DNA of 64,000 nucleotides. Origin: Magnaporthiopsis rhizophila (lineage: Eukaryota; Ascomycota; Sordariomycetes; Magnaporthales; Magnaporthaceae). The stretch lies in assembly GCA_003049465.1 (NCBI GenBank), contig PYSS01000098.1:86474-150473 (forward strand), written 5' to 3'. Of the stretch, positions 21,595 through 30,224 are shown in pieces. Under the pieces are notes generated by a model, which saw nothing but the letters and a program-made list of their open reading frames with translations, did no database searches and was not told the origin of the DNA. The stretch's first letter is position 1, and every line of letters starts with the position of its first letter. Position numbers and translations under genes: made by a program.

Positions 21595-23889
21595 CGACGC
21601 AAGCCTGATATTATAGGAACCCGGTTCGCTCGATGTGCGGACAAGTGGTTGGTTGCCGCTGGGAACTTTTTCCACACTCCATTCTCCATGCCCACTCCGT
21701 CCTATGTTTGTACGTTTAGTTCGAGCAGCCCTCTCAATATCATCCAGCCATCTACGTAGATAGCCTCGCGGCTTTGTCGGCTTCCTTCCAGGAGACCCTC
21801 CTTCGGCCAAAATTGCACTCTCCTCGCCTCACCATGTCCGGCACTGGTTCTAGTTTTAGAGCGACAGACAAGACAATAAAACTAGGGACTGGTCATCGGT
21901 TTGTATTCCCCTTTGGCTCAAGGGCGAGAATGCATCCGAATCCGCAACGGCAGCCAACGACCTACTTATCACGAATCCAACAACATTCATAATCTAGGTA
22001 TCCAGTCCTGGTCCAATGACGTTTGTCCGCCTAGCCAGCCGTATCTCCAGAGTGACGTACGAGAGATGCCCACTTGCGCAGTCCACACCTTACCAATTTG
22101 CTCCAATATTGCCCAAAACTCATGACTTCCCTCACAATATCGCTCTTTCCCCAGACTTCAAGCGTCCTCGCGGCTGACTCCATTATTCAACAGGCAAGAA
22201 CAGCCTTGGCCACCATCCTCCAGCCAACATTTGCTAGCACTTGGTGCAGGGCGTTTCAGTGAGTGAGGCGAGAGCAGCACCTTCGATCTGTATTGGTTCT
22301 GGCAAGAGGTACATTTCCCTTTGTTTACACATCTTCCTCAACCTATACCCTCCAACACTTTCTCCATCCACTTCCCTTGTCTCGCTTCGGGCCGACTTTT
22401 ACCAGAGAATGCACCAAACGTCAGCTCCGCGATCTCGACGAAAACCTATGTTTACACGGGGTCAGGACCAAGTCGGCCGCGTCAACTATTCGGGCTCAAA
22501 TGGCAACGGCGTCTTCGACCAGTTCAGCGTGCCAGACAAGACTTTGTCGCAGCGGGCAGCCGGCCGAAAGACCTCCAACCGGCTCTAGATCCCACTCACC
22601 AGTCATTCACACCGAGCAGCCGGCCTAACGAGGGCATACGCCCTGGTGTCGTGGGGCTAGACGAGGCTGCCATCACGACACTCGCAGAGATAGGTCCCAG
22701 ACAGCTTATCGGAAATCTCTCTGGCCTGTCGATGGTTTTCCATCGGAGGCTTCCGGCTGTGTGCACTGGCTGCAGCCTGCGCGCTCTTTCTTTTCTGATC
22801 AGATCGTTTATCTGCCACACCACCAGCTACCTACCTGGCTTCCGGCCTCCGTCCACGAACGGCCTCGGCGGAGTGTTTCTTGCCCCACGAGATCAGCTAT
22901 TTCCTCCTCGAACATCGCCCTCCTTTTTCCAACCTTCAACTCATCAGCAGCGGCAGCGGCGGAGGCTCGTCGACGTGCCTTCTGCCTATTAATTCCCCGC
23001 ATAGATCTGCGTGTTTGGCCCCCAAGTTCTCGCCGCCTCGGAGCAGGCACGGGAGATGGCGGTGTGGGCCAAGTCATCCCCCTTCGGGTTGAGGCATGCC
23101 ATCATACAAAGGTGGATACGGGCAGCTTCACGTCCGTTCCCCTGTATGTGATACTGCTGACATCTCCTGGCTGGCACAGAGTAGGGCGATCTCGACTTGC
23201 AGCGAAACGGTCGAACCTTCGAACCATCAGGCTTTGCGGCATTCATCGTTGCGGTCACATCTTGCAGCACACGTTCGGGGTCCTTCTCCGCGGCGCACAT
23301 GAGCACTCCTCTCGCCGTTGTCAGCACGGCCAGTCGGCGTGATCGGATTTGATGCCGTTAGAGTCGAGGATACAGCCCCAACGATCATTATATCGTCTCG
23401 ATGCTGTCCTGCCGGCTTTACCTCAGGCGACACCCGCAAGTCCATGACCCGGCACTGCAACTTATTAACTGCCAACTCCATCCCCGCCGCCGCCCTTCGA
23501 TCTTCCGTCCGGGCGCCCAATATGCTGTCAGTCATTCGGACCAAAATCCGCACCTCGGCCATCCTGATTGGTACTGTCACAGCAATCAAGCTGGGCTCTA
23601 TTTTGTTTTGCCCAGCGCTCTACCTCCCGCTGCATCTCCCAGTAATGGTCGGGACTCTTGCCTTCGACTGCAGGCAACAACGACCCTGATCCTCCTTGGC
23701 CCCAACAGGCAGCCCATGTTGCTATTAGTCAAGAGGGCTTTCACAAGGAGACTTCCCGCGCAATCACCATCGCTGTGCCGAAAGAGGCTGCTGTGGGAGG
23801 TGTTGTCTCACTGGGCATTTTGTCTAGAGAACCACGCCTGCTCCTTAATCTCAGGTATCAGGTTTGTCCCGTTTATGTCAAGCCTATCA

Positions 23890-24071
23890 ATGATATATAT
23901 TTACGCGCAGCGCGCGAGAGCAACACGAGGTACCGGACCGAGTGGCTCCCGTCTGCGCTGCTTGAGCACGGAGACTCGGCGGGATCACTAGCGTCGCTGC
24001 CGCGATCGTCAGCAGCTTCCTCTGCGGCCAGAAAACCCTCCTCACCACCTCGGGCCGCGCCCGACTTTTGA
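23890..24071 (+). pseudogene. Possible relic related to the downstream coiled-coil gene
   Basis: One frame reads IYLRAARESNTRY and then continues to a stop at 24069-24071 through a Ser/Ala/Pro-rich tail. The intact gene at 24960-27767 has IYNRATRENNPRY in its N-terminal region: nine of thirteen residues match in the same spacing. Nothing upstream gives a start or a continuous domain, so if homologous it is a fragment. The match is short and could be coincidence. Confidence 0.3.
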
Positions 24072-24750
24072 CCCTACTACCGGGCCAAATCCACCAGCGC
24101 TGGTTCTGCCTCCCTCACCGAACCATCTGGTTTTGTTGAAGATGCGTCGGGAAGAGCTGTTTTTTATGGCGTTGTGTTATCTAAGGTAATTAAAGATTAG
24201 AGTCTACTGGCGTGAGTACCTGCGTGCAGCGCTGTACATCACCACGCGGGCCTTGCGGCAACGAGCGCCTTGTCGCAAGGGCGCCTGGGCTCACTGGCTG
24301 TGGTTGCTGGGTCAACTGACTCCAGCATGCGGAATGACGTCAAGCAATAACATGTCGGGCCAAGCACCTCATGGTAGACCAAAAGCGAATGCATCATGGA
24401 ACTGCCAGCCTCCCTACCATTTGCGTCAGGCGCGTTAGGTGGTGGTTGGGAGCGGGTACCTGCAGCTGTGAGCATGGGGGTGGGGATGCAAATTGAACGC
24501 TGGCGCACCTCATTACGATCAATGCGTGCTATGATGCTTCCATCGTATGGTGTTCTCTTTTAGGCTGGGTGGTGCTATCTCGGTGTCATCGTGCACGGTG
24601 GTTGGAGCGCGGGGCAAAAGAGGGGGCCGAGGAGCTGGGTGGGGACTTGCTGCCTTCTAGTCCTCTGCCGCGACCCGTCCTGCCAGAAACTAAACAAACA
24701 CGCTTTCATCTTCGATTGCCAAGCCTTTTTTTGAACCATCGCGCCTTCGA

Positions 24751-24950
24751 CTTTCAACAGCTATCTGAACTTTTGCATTCATTGCGCCTTTAATACTCTA
24801 CAGACATCTTGAACTTGAGCAGTCGCACTTTCAACCTTCAACTTTCCACAGCTACCTTAGCTCTCGCATCAATTGCGCCTGCAGTTTTCTCCAATCATCT
24901 CGACTCTTGCATCAATCACACTTGAGCACTCGCAACGCACACACTTGCCA
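24751..24950 (+). repeat. Imperfect tandem duplication in the leader of the coiled-coil gene
   Basis: The 39-nt segment at 24751-24789 and that at 24842-24880 agree at about 31 positions, both ending ATTGCGCCT, and later parts (CTTGAGCAGTCGCA versus CTTGAGCACTCGCA) also recur. The offset is 91 bp. It lies just upstream of the ATG at 24960, so probably in the promoter or 5' UTR. Confidence 0.6.
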
Positions 24951-24959
24951 GCTGCCATT

Positions 24960-27767
24960 ATGTCGGCTGCTTCCAGTACTGGATCTGCCGATGGCACCAC
25001 TGGCCTCAGCGCCATGGAGCTTGGCGAGGCGGCCGCCACCGGCGACTGGTCGGCGGTCTTCAATCGCCTAGTGCCCGACGACCAGTCCTCAGGCATCTAC
25101 AATCGCGCCACCCGCGAGAATAACCCAAGATACCAGGCCCAAGTGGCCGACGTGGGTGCTGCGCTTGCGCAGAGGTTCAACGAAGTCACCGGCGTTGCCG
25201 TCGCAAACATCACTTGCTCGTCCATCAGCTCGGCAGAGGACAACCCACCACCGCGCCGCAGACGCGTCCCCACGCCGCCGGTGGAACCGGCCTTCGAGGC
25301 GTTCCTGCAGAAGTACCGCGAGACTTATGGCGGTGATTCCTCGACAGACGCGTCGAGGGACAACACGCGCGCTTCCGTCATCTCTCGAACATCAGCCAAG
25401 CGCGAGCCGGAAGTAATCACACGCTCTTCTGCCTCCTCGCGTGCGTCAGCCAAACAGGCGGCGGAAAACAACACAAGCTCTACTGTCTCCTCGCGCGTAT
25501 CGATGAGACATGCGCCAGAGACCATCCCGTCCTTTATTATCCCCTCGCGCGAGTCAGCGAAACACGCGTCGGAGAACGCACCTCGCCCTTCGGTCTCATC
25601 GCACGCGTCGGAAAACATCCCTCGCCCTTCAGTCTCTTCTCACGCGTCAACCAAGCACACGTCCGAGAAAACTACACACTCTTCTGTTTCCTCTCGCGTG
25701 TCGACCAAGCACGTGTCGGAGAACATTACACGGTCTACCGTCTCCTCACGCGCGTCGGCGAAGAACCCAGGAGCAGGCACTACGCGTCCAGTCAAAGACG
25801 CCGCCGAGCCCACGTCTTCAATCTCGTTGACTGATTTCCGTCACCTCCACGCCCTGATGGACGGCTCTCTCGACTTCAAGTTCCTCGAATCGGGACGCAT
25901 GTGCTTCGCCAAGCCGCGGCCTCCCTTCCATGCGTTCGTCAAAGACTGTGGCAACCATGAGAATGACGACAGCGTCTTCTCCACCTCCACCAGCAATGAC
26001 GAGAAGCAGATCCTCGTCACCATGGCTAAGATCCGAGACGAGGTTCGCACGCTGTTCGACCACGACACCATGCTTCACGCAGAAGCCACCAAGCTTCACA
26101 ACGAAATCGCCAGATTGGCAGCCGAGATCAATCACCTCAAGTCCACTCGCAAGCGCGCCGACAGCGGCGTCGCCTCCGATTCGGACCAGTCCTCCAAGAA
26201 CGTCAGAATCCTGGAGCAAGAGCTTGGCGAGCTGCGTGTTCGACACGACCAGGAATCTAAGAAGACCTCGGTGCTCGAGCAACAGATTGGCGACCTTCAG
26301 ATTCGCTATGACCTCGAGCGCAACAAGACTTCGGCCCTCGAGAAGCAGCTCAACACCCTCCGGAACCAGAACGCGGCCATCCAGACCCGCCACGCTCAAG
26401 ACAGCAAGGATACAAACGAGCTAGAGAAGCACGTTTCCGAGCTCAATGAGCATATTGCCGAGCTTGATCAACACATTGATGAGCTCCAGACTCTTCACGG
26501 ACATGAGTGCCAGAAGACCAAGAAGCTTGAAAAGCAGGTCGACACTCTTCACGAGCAGAACATGGCCATGCACACTCTCCGTGAGGAGGCGTGCAAGAAT
26601 ACCAATGAGCTCCAGAAGCAAGTCACCACCCTCCGCCAACAGACCATCTCCATCCAGACGCTTCACGAGCAGGAGTGCAAAAAGACCAAGAAGCTTGAGA
26701 AGCAGGTCAGCACCCTCCAGGAGCAGAACATCACCATCCAGACCCTCCACCAGCAGGAGTGCAAAAAGACCCACGAGCTCCAGAAGCAGGTCAGCACCCT
26801 CCAGGAGCAGAATGAGGATATACAAAGCCATCACCAGCAGACATGCAAGAAGACCCATGAGCTCCAGAAGCAGGTCAGCAGTCTGCAAGAGCAGAACGCG
26901 GATATACAAACCCACCACCAGCAGGCGTGCAGGAAGACCCACGAGCTACAAAAGCAGGTCAGCACCCTCCAAGAGCAGAATGCGGACATCCAAACCCGCC
27001 ACGACCGCGAGCGTAAGAAGACTTCGGCGCTCGAGAAGCAGGTCGGCGCCCTGGAGCAGTACGCTAGCAAGGCCTCTAATACGCCTGCTGCTACTATCGA
27101 GACCCCAATCACAATGCCCGCTGCTACTAGCAAGGCCGCCACCGCACCTACTACTACTACTACTAGCAACGCCTCCGCCACCATTCCGGCCGCTGCCAGC
27201 ACGGCCGCCGCGCCCACATCTACTACAACAAGCAGGACCACATCCTCGGCCAGCAGGATCACCACGTCCACGGCCAGCAAGACTACCACCACTCGCAGCA
27301 CGACCAGGGTCGCCAGCACGAGCTCTTCCGGCTCGTCGCACAGTGGCGCCCGGTCGGGCAACTACTCTACTGGAGCCAGAGATGCCGACAAGATTCGGAT
27401 GTCCATCCAGCGCCCAGTTGCTCATTCCCGCGAGACGCAGAACCACGAGGATGATCTCACCCTGGACCCACGTACGTCGGCCGACAAGAACGTCGCCATC
27501 GTGTTCAGGCAGGTCAGCCGCGAGGCCAAGGAGGCGTCAGACCGCCTCGTTGAGCTCATCCGAGAGCAGTCACAGAACGACCCCTCGGTTGACAAGCGCA
27601 GAGGAGATGCGCTTGCGAGGGAGATCAAGAATGCGTCGGAGTACTACCAGACGAAGAGGAGACAGGTGTACAGACTGAGGAAGACGTACTCGGGTCTCGA
27701 GCAGCTCGGACTTGTGTCTGACGCCAAGGACTTTGATGTCACCATTGATAGCCTGGGAGGCATCTGA
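24960..27767 (+). CDS. Large repetitive coiled-coil protein, possibly Cep57/Ppc89-like
   Basis: Single-exon gene, about 935 aa, of unproven function. The ATG at 24960 is chosen because the frame upstream opens only with TTG. Regions: an N-terminal segment (residues 1-100) with IYNRATRENNPRY; a Ser-rich array of about seven 18-residue units (about 147-268); a short conserved-looking block (DFRHLHALMDGSLDFKFLE; PRPPFHAFVKDCG); a long coiled coil (about 418-700) built of ten units of 21, 28 or 35 residues, each starting L-E/Q-K/Q-Q/H-V; a Thr/Ser/Ala-rich linker; and a C-terminal helical domain (about 841-915: ADKNVAIVFRQVSREAK ... NDPSVDKRRGDALAREI ... KRRQVYRLRKTY). The last domain resembles in layout the Cep57-type microtubule-binding region of fungal spindle-pole proteins such as Ppc89. 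That link is tentative. Confidence 0.8.
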   Translation: MSAASSTGSADGTTGLSAMELGEAAATGDWSAVFNRLVPDDQSSGIYNRATRENNPRYQAQVADVGAALAQRFNEVTGVAVANITCSSISSAEDNPPPRRRRVPTPPVEPAFEAFLQKYRETYGGDSSTDASRDNTRASVISRTSAKREPEVITRSSASSRASAKQAAENNTSSTVSSRVSMRHAPETIPSFIIPSRESAKHASENAPRPSVSSHASENIPRPSVSSHASTKHTSEKTTHSSVSSRVSTKHVSENITRSTVSSRASAKNPGAGTTRPVKDAAEPTSSISLTDFRHLHALMDGSLDFKFLESGRMCFAKPRPPFHAFVKDCGNHENDDSVFSTSTSNDEKQILVTMAKIRDEVRTLFDHDTMLHAEATKLHNEIARLAAEINHLKSTRKRADSGVASDSDQSSKNVRILEQELGELRVRHDQESKKTSVLEQQIGDLQIRYDLERNKTSALEKQLNTLRNQNAAIQTRHAQDSKDTNELEKHVSELNEHIAELDQHIDELQTLHGHECQKTKKLEKQVDTLHEQNMAMHTLREEACKNTNELQKQVTTLRQQTISIQTLHEQECKKTKKLEKQVSTLQEQNITIQTLHQQECKKTHELQKQVSTLQEQNEDIQSHHQQTCKKTHELQKQVSSLQEQNADIQTHHQQACRKTHELQKQVSTLQEQNADIQTRHDRERKKTSALEKQVGALEQYASKASNTPAATIETPITMPAATSKAATAPTTTTTSNASATIPAAASTAAAPTSTTTSRTTSSASRITTSTASKTTTTRSTTRVASTSSSGSSHSGARSGNYSTGARDADKIRMSIQRPVAHSRETQNHEDDLTLDPRTSADKNVAIVFRQVSREAKEASDRLVELIREQSQNDPSVDKRRGDALAREIKNASEYYQTKRRQVYRLRKTYSGLEQLGLVSDAKDFDVTIDSLGGI
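25398..25770 (+). repeat. In-frame array of 54-bp units (18-residue Ser-rich repeats)
   Basis: About seven units following the pattern K-x-x-x-E-x-x-x-x-S-x-x-S-S-R-x-S-x; one unit is shortened to 13 residues. Units diverge at the codon level, so the array is older than the coiled-coil one downstream. Confidence 0.75.
26211..27058 (+). repeat. Coiled-coil minisatellite; units of 63, 84 and 105 bp
   Basis: Ten units of 21, 21, 28, 35, 28, 28, 28, 28, 28 and 28 residues, that is 3, 3, 4, 5 and 4 heptads. Consensus of the 28-residue form starts LQKQVSTLQEQN and ends with a Cys-Lys-Lys-Thr-like element. Units near 26690-27000 are nearly identical at the DNA level, indicating recent expansion. 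Confidence 0.85.
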
Positions 27768-28518
27768 TTTGGCGGCGGCGACTACATGATTACGAATTGT
27801 ATGACGGAGCATTATACCCTATCTGTCTTGATTGTTTTTTGTTTGAGTCTGTTTCTTTTTCGTTTGGATTGGCTTGGTTTGTTTTTGCTTGCGTGTTTGT
27901 TGGATTTCTGGGATGGGCAGGATACGGACATGAAAAACAGCATTGATACCCATAGTGTTAGACTTGTGGCTTGGATAGACTGGGAGCAATGGAGGAGTTT
28001 TGATCTTTGTGTGCCCGCAGTCCCAACTTTGATGCAGGAGCGACGTGATGCCTTTTTATGTCGTCATTTGGCAGTGCTTGCTGTGCAGTCGAAGACGGTA
28101 TGCCTGTCTAAAATCGGCTCTATGCTTGGTCGAATGGACAATGGTGCCGAGTGCCTCGAGCTTCGCAGGGGCAAACTCAAGAATCTGATTGGCTCGGCTG
28201 AGCTACTCCACCTTAGGTTGTGCCTGCTCAACAGCTTTTCATTTTGGTGCTGTGCTGCAGCTGCCAGCCTTGGCCAAGTTCTCGCGCCAAACCGCGGGGC
28301 TCATTTCCACAGCATTGTCCAGACGCGGGTTGGCGTTGCCGACAACATCAATAGTTCGTCTTCTAGAAACTGTCGGGTCCATTTAAGACGCCAAATCCAT
28401 CCAGTCTACCCTAACCGACGTACCCACCCACGACCTACGATCTGGTTACGGCCCAAAGCTACCTGCCTTCCCCGCCTAGCTCCTACAGGACAGAAAACAG
28501 ACACCCACCTAGACGACA
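27768..28518 (+). other. Intergenic region between the coiled-coil gene and Y14
   Basis: About 750 bases between tandem genes. The first half is T/G-rich and probably 3' UTR; the last 150 bases are a C-rich leader for Y14. A 325-residue ORF crosses this region but has no recognisable domain and runs out of frame into the Y14 gene. Confidence 0.5.
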
Positions 28519-29140
28519 ATGGCAGACGTCGAGATGGGCGACGCCGACGCGCCGGCGGCGGCCGGCATGAGCAGCCCAACGGCCGGCGAGGGCGGCTCGT
28601 CTTCGCAGCATCAGCAGCAGGCCAAGGTGGCCGACATGCAGACGCACGCCAAAGCGACGGCGGTGCGGTCCATCGAGGGCTGGATCGTCATGGCCACCAA
28701 CGTGCACGAGGAGGCGGACGAGGAGGCGATCCAGGACAAGTTTGGCGACTATGGCGAGATTAAGAACCTGCACCTCAACCTTGACCGGCGGAGCGGCTAC
28801 GTCAAGGTGAGTTTGGGCGGGCCGAGGCTCTTTTGAAGTGGAGGGGAAAAGCTGACCATGCAATGATGAATAATAGGGCTACGCCTTGATCGAGTACGCA
28901 ACCCTCCAAGAAGCCCGCGCCGCCATCGACGGCGCCCACGAGACGAAGCTGCTGGACCAGACGGTCTATGTCGACTTTGCCTTTGTCCGGCCTCCCCCGT
29001 CCAAGGGCGGCGCACGTGGCGGCGGCGGTGGTGGCGGCGGTGGTAGTAGTAGTGGTGGTGGTGGTGGTGGTGGGGGACGTGGGCGTGGCGGACGAGGTCG
29101 TAGCCGGAGTCGGAGTCCTGCGGTGAAGGAGGGGGACTAG
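28519..29140 (+). CDS. RNA-binding protein Y14/RBM8 (exon-junction complex)
   Basis: Core exon-junction-complex protein that pairs with Mago. Exons 28519-28806 and 28877-29140; about 183 aa. An acidic/Ala N-terminus is followed by the Y14-specific lead-in (RSIEGWIVMATNVHEEADEE) and a single RRM with IQDKFGDYGEIKNLHLNLDRR, SGYVKGYALIEY and VYVDFAFVRPP. The C-terminus is Gly-rich with RG and RS motifs (GGRGRGGRGRSRSRSP), longer than the RS tail of animal Y14. The RNP1-like element spans the intron (YVK|GYALIEY). The short second exon supports the reading of a normal, complete gene. Confidence 0.93.
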
Positions 29141-30224
29141 AACAGGACTACAGACAAGCCAGGAGGAGGGAGATAAGGGCTGGACGTGTTCCTTGGGCGG
29201 GCAAGGGGCCGGGTCTCCCACACGCTGCTTCTGCTCCCAGAGGAAGCATCTAGATATAGCTGCTTGTCATGCTGGATGTCCCAACTTCCAGCATGATGTA
29301 TAAGCCAAAGAAAGAAAGAAAAAATAGCCGGCGCGGTCTCGGGTCGAACTCGCCCGAGACGAGCAGCGCCGGCATCGTGTTCTCACACCTACGAGGTAAG
29401 ACGACTGCCCTAATCATGAACAATTTTTTTTTTTTTTTTTTTTTTTTTTGGGCGACCAAGCTGACGTTTTCGTTTCTAGCGGGCAAGCAGCCCAGATTCG
29501 TCATGTGTTGTTGTCGTGTCTTGCATCTCCCACTGCCGCCGCGGCGTGGCCTAATGACCCGAAAATCTACCTGGCTTCCGAGGCATCCGGGAAAGCCAGC
29601 TCTTGGCAGCTAACCAAAGCAGCCACGCTGATTCTTACTAGTAGTTGTTTAGGCTCGATGGCGTGTCCTTTTTCTCGTTCGAGTGTTCGTGCCCAACTCC
29701 CGCTGTAGAGAGGTTTGGGTAGTGGTGAGCATGGTGATTGGCTACAACGGCGGCGGGCGAACAGCACAGCCCTGTACAAGTCAGGATGGGTATAGATCTG
29801 TAACAATGGATGATTGCGTAGTATTCACATCATGAAAGCCTCGAATTCATGGTCCTGTGTTCCGTCGAACCGAGCGTCAATTTTTCCAGCATGAAAAAAA
29901 GGGCCAAATCAAAAGCACCAGACCTATCCTATTATAACCCTAGAAACATTTTTTTTTGTGATCCTGCTGCTCGCCTTGTGTGACCTTACCACTCGAACCC
30001 CAAGATGTAGTAGAGATTATCCTTGGCATAGAAAGTAAAGAAAACCTAAGACAAATCAATACATGACAAAAAGCAATGGGGTCTATGGCGATACGGGTTT
30101 AGGGTATGTACCATGTGTGAATGGATACTGGAATTATGGAGGGAAAAAAATTTGTACGCGACGCTGCGTCTTCCCACCGTCGAGTGGAAGAAAAAAAAAA
30201 GAGAAGAAAGACAAAAAGAGACCA
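29141..30224. other. Intergenic region with hairpin and T tract
   Basis: About 1.1 kb between the convergent Y14 and PhoD-like genes. It contains a strong two-part hairpin (29327-29373) and a 26-nt T run (29424-29449). No gene seen; the ends should be 3' UTRs. Confidence 0.6.
29327..29449. repeat. Hairpin / tRNA-like element followed by T26
   Basis: The arms GCCGGCGC (29327-29334) and GCGCCGGC (29366-29373) are perfect complements; inside them TCTCGGG (29337-29343) pairs with CCCGAGA (29353-29359) around a 9-nt loop. A further short hairpin GTGT-TCTC-ACAC follows at 29377-29388, and T26 lies at 29424-29449. On the minus strand the order resembles a degenerate tRNA (A-box-like TTAGGGCAGTCG, B-box-like AGTTCGACCCG), but the fit is weak. 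Confidence 0.5.

Larger units (their letters stand above)
20805..24959. other. Long gene-poor stretch with tRNA-like element and relic
   Basis: About 4.1 kb with no gene I can name. Contents that can be supported: a tRNA-like element at 21371-21447, an 18-nt T tract at 21577-21594, a peptide reading near 23890-23940 resembling the N-terminus of the next gene, and an imperfect 91-bp-offset duplication in the leader of that gene (24751-24950). ORFs between 22200 and 23990 occur on both strands and in several frames without recognisable motifs. Confidence 0.5.

Noticed and set aside
22200..23990. A multi-exon gene in the 22-24 kb stretch
   Set aside because: ORFs exist on both strands, but no frame chain with consistent splice sites gave a recognisable or low-bias protein.
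29327..29420. Functional tRNA on the minus strand
   Set aside because: The T-arm stem does not pair at the expected positions and there is no acceptor stem; kept only as a hairpin/tRNA-like element.
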